From contig JALSRD010000059.1 in assembly GCA_026984935.1 (NCBI GenBank), forward strand, positions 10,001 through 53,948: a stretch of 43,948 nucleotides of DNA. The letters are read 5' to 3'. Numbering within the stretch: position 1 is the first letter of the stretch; each line of letters begins with the position of its first letter. Positions 1 through 8,860 of the stretch are shown here, in pieces. The stretch is from Desulfobacterales bacterium (GTDB lineage: Bacteria; Desulfobacterota; Desulfobacteria; Desulfobacterales; JALSRD01). Under the pieces are notes generated by a model. It had not been told where the DNA came from, made no database searches, and worked only from the letters and a program-made list of their open reading frames with translations. Both the position numbers and the translations under genes were made by a program.

Positions 1-211
1 CAAACGATCTGCCCGCTTGTCAAGACCAAACCGCACTTTTCCCGAAAAACCTTTTGCCCATGGTGTCTGGCAGGCACCCCATGCATCCCGCACGACCTCC
101 GGGGGCTCGGGTCGTCAACCACATCCCCGGAAACCATACCGCGTCTCAATTTCAAGCGCCTGCCTGCAACCAGCATGCAAAAAGTTTGGATCGAGCTGCC
201 GTGTCCGCAAA

Positions 212-224
212 CTTTAAAAGAGCA
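212..224 (-). promoter_or_regulatory. boxA-like antitermination motif
   Basis: The minus strand reads TGCTCTTTTAAAG about 40 bases past the predicted start of the promoter at 268-296. The bacterial boxA consensus, bound as RNA by NusB/NusE in rRNA leaders, is close to TGCTCTTTA. The match and its position support an rRNA leader; a chance match cannot be excluded because the 16S gene is not in the window. Confidence 0.5.
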
Positions 225-267
225 CAACGGCAACGGCGATTATGCCTGCCGTGCCGAACGAACGTGC

Positions 268-296
268 TAAATACTGGTCCGGCGGCCATTTGTCAA
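268..296 (-). promoter_or_regulatory. Strong sigma-70 promoter reading off the left edge
   Basis: On the minus strand TTGACA (291-296) is followed by a 17-base spacer and TATTTA (268-273). Transcription would start near 261 and run toward position 1. It lies about 350 bases beyond the tyrS stop, so it serves the next gene to the left rather than tyrS. With the boxA-like motif downstream and a second TTGACA at 18-23, the arrangement resembles the tandem promoters of a ribosomal RNA operon. Confidence 0.6.
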
Positions 297-646
297 CACT
301 ATTTTGCGGGCCTTTCAAAAAAAATGAGACTATTTCCTGGCAGCCTTTTAATGTGGATCAAAGACACGTAAAATCAGATTGTTGAATATTGCGGCAGTAT
401 CTTCTCAAAAACCTCCGGCATCAGGTTATCAAAGAGCGCCGGGCCTATTTTGGTGAAGCGGCAGCAGGAATCCGGCGAGAAAAGCCGTCCGGCCGGCCGG
501 CGTCGGGAATTTCAAACTGTTTGAGGGGCGCGGCGGCAACGTTCTTGAAATTCTTGGCGGGCGACCGGATGGCGCCGCAGGATGGACGCAGGAACGAAGC
601 CGGAACGCGATTGGCGCCGAGCCACCGGCATCTAATGGAAACTTAC

Positions 647-1933
647 TTACGACACGCTCAGCTTGTGGTAGCGCTTTTTACCCGCGCGCAGCAAAATGGC
701 CCCCTCCTTCAGGTCCTTCGCACTGATTAGGGTGTCGAAGTTGGGAATGCGCTCTCCGTTCAGGTAGGCACCGCCCTGATCGACCAGGCGCCGGGCGGCG
801 CTCCCGGAGGCCGTCAGGCCCACCCGACAGAAAAGCTGGAAAGCGGGGATTCCGGATTCGAGCTCTTTTCTGTCGATAGTGCTCCGGGGAACAGCCGCAT
901 CCCCGAATTCGGCTTCGCCTTTGTGGATCGCGCTGGAGGACAACAGCCCGGCGGGAATCTCCCCCTTTCCGAACATGGACGCCGCTGCATGGTACGCCTT
1001 TTTGGCCGCTTCCAGCCCGTGGGCGAGCTGCGTGGCTTCAAAAGCCAGCACCCGCTTGGCGGCGTTCAGATCAGCGCCGGACAGTGTTTCGACCTCCTGA
1101 ATTTCCGCCATGGGCAGAAAAGTGAAAAGGGCCAGGAAACGCTGTACATCGCGGTCATCCGTATTGACCCAATACTGGAAATAATCATAGGGGCTCGTTT
1201 TCCCGGCGTCCAGCCACACCGCCCCTTTTTCGGTTTTTCCCATTTTAGCGCCACTGCTGGTGGTGATCAGCGGGAAGGTGATGCCGAAAGCGCTTTTCTG
1301 CCGCATGCGTCGAATCAGGTCGATGCCGGCAACGATGTTGCCCCACTGGTCACTGCCGCCCATCTGCAGCCCGCAGCCGTGCCGGTCAAAGAGCATGAGA
1401 AAATCGTAGGCCTGCAGCAGCATGTAGTTGAATTCGATAAAGCTCAACCCCTCGTCGGATTCCAGGCGCATTTTATAGCTTTCGGCCCTGATCATGCGGT
1501 TTACTGAAAAGTGTCGGCCCACATCCCTTAAAAAAGGGATGTACTCAAGATGCGCCAGCCAGTCAGCGTTGTTCAACAGCAATGCACGGTCTTTTTCGAA
1601 ATCGATAAACCGTGCAAGCTGGCTCTTGATGCTTTCCGCGTTTCGCGAAATGTCCTCCGGTCCGAGCAGTTTGCGCATCTCGGTCTTGCCGGAGGGATCG
1701 CCCACCAGTCCTGTACCGCCACCGACCAGTGCAATGGGGATATGACCGCAGCGTTGCACATGCGCCAGCGCCATGATGGGCACCAAACTGCCGATATGCA
1801 GGCTGTCTGCCGTGGGATCAAAGCCGATATAGCAGCTTCTTCCGGCCTGATCGAGATACTCCCGCAGTTCATCCTGATGGGTCGTCTGTTCGACGAATCC
1901 CCGCTCATATAAGACATCGATCAAGTGCGTCAT
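647..1933 (-). CDS. tyrS: Tyrosyl-tRNA synthetase
   Basis: Charges tRNA-Tyr with tyrosine in the cytoplasm (class I synthetase). The 428-residue product has the HIGH-type motif HIGS at residues 46-49, the KMSKS-type motif KMGKT at 230-234, the substrate-pocket segment GGSDQWGN near 192-199, and a C-terminal S4 RNA-binding domain from about residue 360. Length is normal for the bacterial enzyme. An upstream ATG at 1963 is in frame, but the ATG at 1933 is preceded by AAGGA at good spacing and avoids overlapping rny, so I chose it. It follows rny by 10 bases and is probably co-transcribed with it. No terminator is obvious after the stop. Confidence 0.97.
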   Translation of the reverse strand: MTHLIDVLYERGFVEQTTHQDELREYLDQAGRSCYIGFDPTADSLHIGSLVPIMALAHVQRCGHIPIALVGGGTGLVGDPSGKTEMRKLLGPEDISRNAESIKSQLARFIDFEKDRALLLNNADWLAHLEYIPFLRDVGRHFSVNRMIRAESYKMRLESDEGLSFIEFNYMLLQAYDFLMLFDRHGCGLQMGGSDQWGNIVAGIDLIRRMRQKSAFGITFPLITTSSGAKMGKTEKGAVWLDAGKTSPYDYFQYWVNTDDRDVQRFLALFTFLPMAEIQEVETLSGADLNAAKRVLAFEATQLAHGLEAAKKAYHAAASMFGKGEIPAGLLSSSAIHKGEAEFGDAAVPRSTIDRKELESGIPAFQLFCRVGLTASGSAARRLVDQGGAYLNGERIPNFDTLISAKDLKEGAILLRAGKKRYHKLSVS

Positions 1934-1943
1934 ACCAGTTCCT

Positions 1944-3506
1944 TCACTTATTGGCATATTCAACCGCGCGCGTTTCGCGAATCACGGTGACTTTGATCTG
2001 GCCCGGAAAAGTCAGCGATTCCTCTATCTTCTTGGCGATATCGCGGCTCAGCAAAATGGCGTCTTCATCGGAAATTGTTGAGCTCTCAACAATGACACGC
2101 AGCTCACGGCCGGCCTGAATGGCATAGGTATTGGCAACCCCTTTAAAAGACTTGGCGATGCCCTCCAGGTCTTCGAGCCGCCGCACGTAGTTTTCCAAAA
2201 GTTCCTTGCGCGCCCCGGGGCGTGCCCCCGAAAGGCCATCCGCCGCCTGCACCAGTAGCGCGTAAACCGTCGCCGGCGGGACATCCTCATGATGTGCGGC
2301 GATGGCATGCACCACTTTGGGGGATTCGCCGAATTTTTTGGCCAGCTTGGATCCGATCAGTGCATGCGGCCCCTCCACCTCATGGTCAATGGCCTTGCCC
2401 AGATCGTGCAAAAGGCCCATGCGCTTGGCCAGTTTCTGGTTCAGCCCCAGCTCGGCTGCCATGATGCCGCACAAAAAGCCCACTTCCATGGAGTGCTGCA
2501 ACACGTTTTGCGCGTAGCTGGTGCGGAATTTGAGTCTGCCTAAGTATTTGATCAGCTCGCTGTGAATCCCGTGCACACCGAGGTCGAAAGCCGCCTGTTC
2601 ACCGGCCTCCTTGATGGTTTGGTCCACCTCCTTGCCGACCTTTTTCACCACGTCTTCAATGCGTGCCGGATGGATACGGCCGTCGGAAATGAGTTTCTGC
2701 AAAGACAGGCGGGCCACCTCGCGGCGCACCGGATTAAAGCCGGACAGGATGACGGCCTCGGGTGTGTCGTCGATAATCAGGTCAATGCCCGTGGCCGCTT
2801 CGAGCGCACGGATATTGCGCCCCTCCCGACCGATGATGCGGCCCTTCATTTCATCACCGGGCAATTGCACCACGGATACGGTTCGTTCGGCCACGAAATC
2901 AGATGCATACCGCTGAATGGCAACCGCCATGATTTTTTTGGCTTTTTTGTCGGCCTGCTCGCGGGTCTCGTTTTCAATTTTTTTAATCAGTTTAGCGCCT
3001 TCATAGCGCGCTTCATTTTCCATGGCCCGCAACAGCAGCTCCTTGGCCTGATCAGCGGTCAGCCCCGAGATTTTTTCCAGCTGGGCCTTCTGCTCGCTGA
3101 TCAGCTGCTCATATTCGGATTTCTGTTTGCCAAGCAACGTCTCCTGCTGGCTCAACTGCAGTTCCCTTTGGTTGCATTCGCTTTCCTTTTTCTCCAGGTT
3201 CTCGTTTTTCCGGTCGAGATGCTCCTCTTTCTGGTTTAAGCGCTGCTCTCTTTTTTTTAGTTCGGTCCGTGTTTCCCTCGTTTCGGCATCAAACTCGCTC
3301 TTCATTTTGAACAGGCGGTCTTTGGCCTCGAGCCGCGCCTCTTTTACCAGCGTATCTGCCTGGCGCCTGGCGTCGTTTAAGAGCTTGCCGGCTTCCTCCT
3401 GCGCAGCCTTTATTTTGCGCGCTGCGGCATTCTGCTTGACCCAGTAGGCAATGGCAAAACCGGCGGCAAAACAAACCAACCCGATCAGTATATACGTTTG
3501 ATTCAT
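1944..3506 (-). CDS. rny: Ribonuclease Y
   Basis: Membrane-anchored endoribonuclease that starts mRNA decay. The 520-residue protein shows the full family layout: an N-terminal membrane helix (about residues 5-23), a long charged coiled coil (about 30-190), a KH RNA-binding domain (segment GREGRNIRALE) and an HD phosphohydrolase domain with the motif LLHDLGKAIDHE. Start: TTG at 3509 and ATG at 3506 are adjacent; GGGAG lies 7 bases before the ATG, which I prefer. In this strand order it lies between the 6S RNA gene upstream and tyrS 10 bases downstream. rny close to zapA and 6S is a recurrent arrangement in this group from what I know; here it is directly visible. Confidence 0.97.
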   Translation of the reverse strand: MNQTYILIGLVCFAAGFAIAYWVKQNAAARKIKAAQEEAGKLLNDARRQADTLVKEARLEAKDRLFKMKSEFDAETRETRTELKKREQRLNQKEEHLDRKNENLEKKESECNQRELQLSQQETLLGKQKSEYEQLISEQKAQLEKISGLTADQAKELLLRAMENEARYEGAKLIKKIENETREQADKKAKKIMAVAIQRYASDFVAERTVSVVQLPGDEMKGRIIGREGRNIRALEAATGIDLIIDDTPEAVILSGFNPVRREVARLSLQKLISDGRIHPARIEDVVKKVGKEVDQTIKEAGEQAAFDLGVHGIHSELIKYLGRLKFRTSYAQNVLQHSMEVGFLCGIMAAELGLNQKLAKRMGLLHDLGKAIDHEVEGPHALIGSKLAKKFGESPKVVHAIAAHHEDVPPATVYALLVQAADGLSGARPGARKELLENYVRRLEDLEGIAKSFKGVANTYAIQAGRELRVIVESSTISDEDAILLSRDIAKKIEESLTFPGQIKVTVIRETRAVEYANK

Positions 3507-3722
3507 CAATGCACTCCCGTGTAGTGGTTATATGTTCCAGCCCTGAAGCGCCGGCTTGAAAAGCATGCCTTTTCTGCAGCCCAACGGCAATCAGCGCTGC
3601 AGCGCTCCGGCTGCACGCCGGACCGCAGGCAAACGCCGCCCCTGGGCTCCGGCCAAGTCAGTCTGGCGACGCTACTGATTTTTTGCATGGATCTCGAAAA
3701 GGATTATGCAGCGACGGGCAGT

Positions 3723-3755
3723 GTATGCCGGCACCCGGATATGGTGCCGGCATAC
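3723..3755. repeat. Perfect 13-bp inverted repeat between 6S RNA and rny
   Basis: Arms 3723-3735 and 3743-3755 are exactly complementary around a 7-base loop. There is no run of T after either side, so it is not a classical rho-independent terminator. It sits about 25 bases past the 3' end of the 6S RNA and could mark its 3' processing or stop transcription, or be a palindromic repeat unit. Nothing else is seen from here to the rny ribosome site. Confidence 0.7.
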
Positions 3756-3780
3756 CTAACGGGGAAAGATCGAATTGAGA

Positions 3781-3959
3781 GGACCCCTGCCTAAGTGCCG
3801 TGTTGGCAGGCCTTTGAGCCCTGTTTCAAAGTGGGCGCTTTATGGTTTTTTTAGGCTTTTCTGTACGCGCAGAACTTGCACACCAAAACCAGGAAAAGCT
3901 CCCGTTATGTATGCGTTGGATCAAAGGACATCTTCCAATCACGAGCACGACAGGGGTTT
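3781..3959 (-). ncRNA. ssrS: 6S RNA
   Basis: About 180 nt, the usual size. 6S RNA mimics an open promoter and holds sigma-70 RNA polymerase in stationary phase. Read on the minus strand, the ends pair (3949-3956 with 3784-3791, then a GTGC/CGTG and TTGG/CCAA extension), a long apical hairpin closes with 3890-3899 pairing 3854-3863, and the central bubble's 3' side carries the small hairpin CTTTGA (3826-3831 region) with TCAAAG (3812-3817 region). The segment AAAAGCCTAAAA after the apical stem resembles the E. coli GAAGCCTTAAAA segment at the same place, and the final segment resembles the E. coli 3' end. Location just downstream of zapA matches E. coli zapA-ssrS. Ends are estimated to within several bases. 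Confidence 0.85.
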
Positions 3960-4080
3960 AACTGTAACTCCAATGCCCGTTCTACAACCTCCAGCCTCTA
4001 TGCTTTTCCAGGCTGACTGCATGCCGGCAGGCATTTGAAGCGAGCAACATTACAGAGACAGCTCGTATGTTTTTTACACA

Positions 4081-4374
4081 TCAGGCCGCTTTGGCGTCGA
4101 GTAATCGCAAGAGCTTGTCTGACCGCTCCGAGAAACCGTCGACAAGCTCCGAATACCGCTTTTTCAGCTCCACATTGTCATTGGCGATGTTCAGCGCCGC
4201 TGAAATAAGAACCGCCAATCGATTGATATTGGGTGTTTTTTTCACATGCTCCTGCTCAACCCGGCTTACCTCCTCGACGAGAAGGTCCGCTACTTCGCGT
4301 GCCTGCGTAACATCGGACTCGGCCCTAAACGTGTAATTCTGTCCAAAAAGCTCTATATTGACAAGCTGTTCCAA
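4081..4374 (-). CDS. zapA: Cell division protein ZapA
   Basis: Promotes FtsZ bundling at the division ring. The 97-residue protein has the ZapA beta-alpha N-terminal head (segment VNIELFGQNYTFRAE) and a C-terminal coiled coil rich in Leu, Glu and Lys, with the family segment LAVLISAALNIANDN. The length is typical. The only in-frame start is TTG at 4374, with AGGTGA about 12 bases upstream, suggesting modest translation. It is downstream of a zapB-like gene by 46 bases and upstream of the 6S RNA, so one transcript from the promoter at 4692-4721 could carry all three. Confidence 0.9.
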   Translation of the reverse strand: MEQLVNIELFGQNYTFRAESDVTQAREVADLLVEEVSRVEQEHVKKTPNINRLAVLISAALNIANDNVELKKRYSELVDGFSERSDKLLRLLDAKAA

Positions 4375-4420
4375 TAGATGCCCGAATCACCTTTCCTACT
4401 GCCCGGCGAAGTAGGCCCGC

Positions 4421-4666
4421 TTACGCTTCCGGCTGAGAAACATTCTCAAGGCGGGCCAACAAGCCGTCAATTTTTGAACGGATCAAATCCTTTTCTTGAA
4501 CGTAGCGGTTCTCTGCATCAATTTTGGCCTGAAGCTCCTTCTCCAGGCTGTCTATCCTGTTTTTAAGCCCCGAATTGGCTGTCTCAAGTGACTTGCACTC
4601 TTCAATCAAACGTTCAACCTTGTGCTCAATCTTGTCAAACTGCTGCAAAATCAATTCATTATCCAA
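4421..4666 (-). CDS. zapB: ZapB-like cell division coiled-coil protein
   Basis: An 81-residue, almost wholly coiled-coil protein with heptad-spaced Leu and Ile and many Glu and Lys; it matches the size and character of ZapB, which links ZapA-FtsZ rings to other division factors. Such short coiled coils are low in sequence information, so the name rests on its position directly before zapA as much as on its sequence. The start is TTG at 4666 with GAGGTG 5 bases upstream; no ATG is available. It is the first gene after a strong promoter at 4692-4721. Confidence 0.7.
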   Translation of the reverse strand: MDNELILQQFDKIEHKVERLIEECKSLETANSGLKNRIDSLEKELQAKIDAENRYVQEKDLIRSKIDGLLARLENVSQPEA

Positions 4667-4691
4667 TCTATCACCTCTTCATTTTTATATG

Positions 4692-4721
4692 ATTATAAAG
4701 GTCAACGGTGTTTAAAGTCAA
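4692..4721 (-). promoter_or_regulatory. Promoter of zapB-zapA(-6S RNA)
   Basis: On the minus strand TTGACT (4716-4721) is followed by 18 bases and a perfect TATAAT (4692-4697). The predicted start is about 20 bases before the zapB TTG codon, leaving a short leader with the ribosome site. The -35 box abuts the stop codon of the upstream pyrophosphorylase gene. Confidence 0.75.
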
Positions 4722-4722
4722 G

Positions 4723-5481
4723 TTATTTTAATCTTTTTTGCAGCGTCCGCTGTGCGGCTGCAAGATCGTGAATGCTGTTTATGCCGATGGTTTCATCCGC
4801 ATCCGCAGCCACAGCAACTCCCATGGTGCGCCTCTCGCGGTAACCAATGCCGATAATGTCGGTGAGGTAGAGTTCGCCCTGTGCGTTACGGGTATTGATC
4901 AGCGCCAGGCCGTGGGCCAGAAAATCTTTCCGGACGCAGTAGATGCCCGTGTTGACCAGCTTGATCTGTCTTTGCAGATCACTGGCATCGGTTTCTTCAA
5001 CGATCCCCATCAGGTTTCTCTCCCCGCCCAGCAAGATGCGGCCATAGCCACTTGGGTCACGGAGTTCAACGGCCAGCACCGTCACATCCCGGCCGGCCTG
5101 CAGGTGTCCGCCGACCATTTTTCGCAGGGTTTTCGCCGTCAGCAGCGGCACATCACCACATAAAATCAGCACGTGCCGGCTTTTTGCGGGCAGATGATCC
5201 AGCGCGCACAACACGGCGTGTCCCGTGCCCAGCTGTTCTTCCTGCAGGGCAAATGCGACCCGGCCGGCTCCCGATGCAGCCGCCTTGACCTGCTCGGCCT
5301 GGTGTCCGACGACCACGACAACCTGCTCACCGACGACAGCCCTGGCGGTCTCAACCACATAGGAGATCATCGGCCGGTCGAACAACGCATGCAAGACCTT
5401 GGCCTTGTCCGACTTCATGCGGGTCCCCAGGCCGGCCGCCAGAATAACGGCGGCCATCGAGCCGCCTGGTGTGCTTTTCAT
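4723..5481 (-). CDS. GlmU-like N-acetylglucosamine-1-phosphate uridylyltransferase, pyrophosphorylase domain only
   Basis: Likely forms UDP-N-acetylglucosamine from UTP and GlcNAc-1-phosphate for peptidoglycan and lipid A. The 252-residue protein carries the GlmU signature LAAGLGTRMKS with KVLHAL shortly after, EEQLGTGHAV, CGDVPLL and the EETDAS region. It ends after the transferase fold; the left-handed beta-helix acetyltransferase domain of full GlmU (about 450 residues) is absent, and the next bases are the zapB promoter, so this is a clean stop rather than a visible frameshift. An in-frame start exists at 5559, but ATG at 5481 has GGAG 7 bases upstream. Other sugar-nucleotide substrates are possible. 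It is separated from atpC by a terminator. Confidence 0.8.
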   Translation of the reverse strand: MKSTPGGSMAAVILAAGLGTRMKSDKAKVLHALFDRPMISYVVETARAVVGEQVVVVVGHQAEQVKAAASGAGRVAFALQEEQLGTGHAVLCALDHLPAKSRHVLILCGDVPLLTAKTLRKMVGGHLQAGRDVTVLAVELRDPSGYGRILLGGERNLMGIVEETDASDLQRQIKLVNTGIYCVRKDFLAHGLALINTRNAQGELYLTDIIGIGYRERRTMGVAVAADADETIGINSIHDLAAAQRTLQKRLK

Positions 5482-5781
5482 GCCATGCTCCGGAATTTCA
5501 ATGGATTCCCCCGGGCAAGGCCGTGTCCTTGCCCCAACAACCCGTGGGCTGCGCGACACTCGTTACGCCGTTTTGATGGTAGCCAATTGCAATAATGGCG
5601 CATTCATCCACGGTAAACCCCTGGCAGCCTGCCTTCGAGCGCCGGAGCGCAACCAACCCAAGTAACCCAACAAAAAGGGCAAGCCGTTCCGTCCCCGGCT
5701 TGCCCCAGCGTGCGATTTTTTGCCCCTGTCAGTCCCGCGTGCCCCTGTCCACAAAAAACACATCCGCCGTCTCAATACCGG
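5482..5781. other. Intergenic region between atpC and the pyrophosphorylase gene
   Basis: About 300 bases without a credible gene. It holds the atp operon terminator at 5670-5706. The rest should contain the promoter of the pyrophosphorylase gene, but no convincing -35/-10 pair stands out. Confidence 0.6.
5670..5706 (-). terminator. Rho-independent terminator of the atp operon
   Basis: On the minus strand a 10-bp GC-rich stem (5696-5705 with 5677-5686, GGGCAAGCCG and its complement) is followed by TTTTTG. It lies about 75 bases after the atpC stop. Confidence 0.85.
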
Positions 5782-6192
5782 TCACAAGCCGGCGATGGAG
5801 ACCCGGTAGACGGCGCGGTTGAGCGCCGCCTTGGCACGCTGCCGGTCGATCTCTTCCTGGTGGGCGGCATCCGTCAGTCGCTTTTCGGCGCGCTCCCTGG
5901 CAGCCTGCGCCCGCTGAACATCGATTTCACGCCGGCGTTCCGCCGATTCCGCCAGTACGGTCACCTTGTCCGGCAGGGCTTCGGCAAAACCACCGCTGAT
6001 AAAGACCAGATGCTCCTGGCCCGCCGCATCCACAAAGCGCAACCTGCCGGTCTTCAAGGTTGTCAGAAAGGGAATATGACCGATCAATACGCCGAACTCC
6101 CCCTCGCTGCCGGGGGCCACGACGATGCGGACCTCCTCGTTTACTACGGATTTTTCAGGGGTGACGATCTCCAGTTTTATATTTCCAGCCAT
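5782..6192 (-). CDS. atpC: ATP synthase epsilon subunit
   Basis: Regulatory central-stalk subunit of F1. The 136-residue protein has the N-terminal beta-sandwich (KLEIVTPEKSVVNEEV, GEFGVLIGHIPFLTTL) and the C-terminal two-helix domain that can inhibit ATP hydrolysis. The frame extends upstream to 6303, but ATG at 6192 is preceded by GGGGAG and matches the family start. It is the last gene of the operon, 176 bases after atpD, a gap occupied by a large palindrome, and is followed by a terminator. Confidence 0.96.
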   Translation of the reverse strand: MAGNIKLEIVTPEKSVVNEEVRIVVAPGSEGEFGVLIGHIPFLTTLKTGRLRFVDAAGQEHLVFISGGFAEALPDKVTVLAESAERRREIDVQRAQAARERAEKRLTDAAHQEEIDRQRAKAALNRAVYRVSIAGL

Positions 6193-6248
6193 GATCTCCC
6201 CTCTTGTTGGGTTGCGGAAAGAATTAAATCCACAGATATTATGCCGGA

Positions 6249-6330
6249 TTTTGGTTCGGCTGCAAGGCGCGTCGGTGGTTTCATACTGGTTGTATGGGAC
6301 CATCGGCGCAACACCGCAGCCGGGCCAAAA
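6249..6330. repeat. 82-bp imperfect palindrome between atpD and atpC
   Basis: The arms 6249-6286 and 6292-6330 pair around a 5-base loop (TGGTT): 15 bp at the base, a small internal loop, then 18 bp counting G-U pairs. It lies inside the atp operon, so atp mRNA should fold it. It shares AAGGCGC and GCA-x-CAC elements and overall shape with the palindrome at 43759-43841, suggesting a dispersed repeat family. Confidence 0.85.
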
Positions 6331-6368
6331 GACAAGTCAGAATGGGGATTTTATTTTTTCCGGGGCCC

Positions 6369-7784
<1,416 letters not shown>

Positions 7785-7873
7785 CTACTGACCTCCATCG
7801 TTTGCCAAAGTTATCCCCAAAATATCTTTTGGATGCCGCCAGGCGGCGAGGCCCATACACGGCTTGCGCCGCT

Positions 7874-8770
7874 TTACCCACGCAGCGCTTCCGCCCCTCC
7901 CACGATATCCATCAATTCTGCCGTAATAGCCGCCTGGCGGGCCTTGTTATAGGCCAAGGTTAAATTCTCGATCATATCGTTGCAGGCCTTGGTGGCGTTG
8001 TCCATGGCCATCATGCGCGCGGCATGTTCGCTGGTGGATGTCTCCAGCAGTGCATTGTAAATCTGCACGTAAATATCCCGTGGCAGCAGCTGGCCGAGCA
8101 GTTCAGGCGCCGAAGGCTCGCAAACATGCTCAGCCATATAGACCTGCTCCGACTCCGTTTCGTTCGCGGCTTCAGGCTCTTTTGCAGGTGAAATGGGCAG
8201 AAGCTGCTTGAATACCGGTTGTTGTTTGGCCATGCTGATGAATTCGGCATAAATCAGGTACACCGCGTCGTACTTTTCTTCCAGGAAAGCCTTGACCAGT
8301 TTCTGACCGGCGGTCATGGCAACATTGAAGCTGAACCTGGCGCCCACGACCCCCAGGTATTCATCCACAATGTCCAGCTTTTCCCGTCGGCACCAGTCGC
8401 GTCCCTTTTTACCGAAATTCGTAATGGAGACCTGGCGCCCCTCGGCGGACTGCGTGCGGCAGAACGATTCCGCCCTGCCGATCAGGTTGGCATTGAAACC
8501 ACCGCAGAGTCCGCGGTCGGATGTGCACAGCACCAAGTGCACGTTTTTGACCTCCTGGCGCGGCACCAAAAGCGGGCTGGCGGCTTCATCCGATCCGCCC
8601 GCCAGACCGCCCAGCACCTCCGCGAATTTGGCGGCATAGGGGCGGAAAGCCTCTGAATCGGCCTGTGCACTGCGCAGCCGGGAGGCGGCCACCATGTTCA
8701 TGGCCTTGGTGATCTGCCGGGTCTTTTGAACGGCTTTGATCTTCAGTTCGACATCTTTTAAGGTCGCCAT
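7874..8770 (-). CDS. atpG: ATP synthase gamma subunit
   Basis: Rotor shaft of F1. The 298-residue protein has the conserved N-terminal helix (KDVELKIKAVQKTRQITKAMNMVA), SDRGLCGGFN, and the conserved C-terminal helix ending in TAELMDIVGGAEAL. The frame also allows a TTG at 8779, but AGGGG lies about 10 bases before the ATG at 8770, so I start there. About 90 bases separate it from atpA. Confidence 0.97.
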   Translation of the reverse strand: MATLKDVELKIKAVQKTRQITKAMNMVAASRLRSAQADSEAFRPYAAKFAEVLGGLAGGSDEAASPLLVPRQEVKNVHLVLCTSDRGLCGGFNANLIGRAESFCRTQSAEGRQVSITNFGKKGRDWCRREKLDIVDEYLGVVGARFSFNVAMTAGQKLVKAFLEEKYDAVYLIYAEFISMAKQQPVFKQLLPISPAKEPEAANETESEQVYMAEHVCEPSAPELLGQLLPRDIYVQIYNALLETSTSEHAARMMAMDNATKACNDMIENLTLAYNKARQAAITAELMDIVGGAEALRG

Positions 8771-8860
8771 ACGTGTCAACCCCTACCTTCGCAGTTGCGG
8801 ATTGCGAGCGCAGAACCCGGACAGGAGTGCTTCCCGGTGTGCAGTGGCTGCGCTCTCCCG

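Larger units (their letters stand above)
1..646. other. Non-coding left edge, likely rrn leader region
   Basis: No open frame here looks like a gene. On the minus strand the region carries a consensus promoter (268-296), a boxA-like motif (212-224) and, at the very edge, another TTGACA hexamer (18-23, minus) followed by exactly 17 bases to position 1, so its -10 box would fall just outside. Between the promoter and the tyrS stop (about 300-646) I see nothing I can name. No 16S start sequence is visible within the window. Confidence 0.5.

Noticed and set aside
3723-3755. Terminator for 6S RNA
   Set aside because: The stem is perfect, but there is no T-run on either strand, so I list it only as an inverted repeat.
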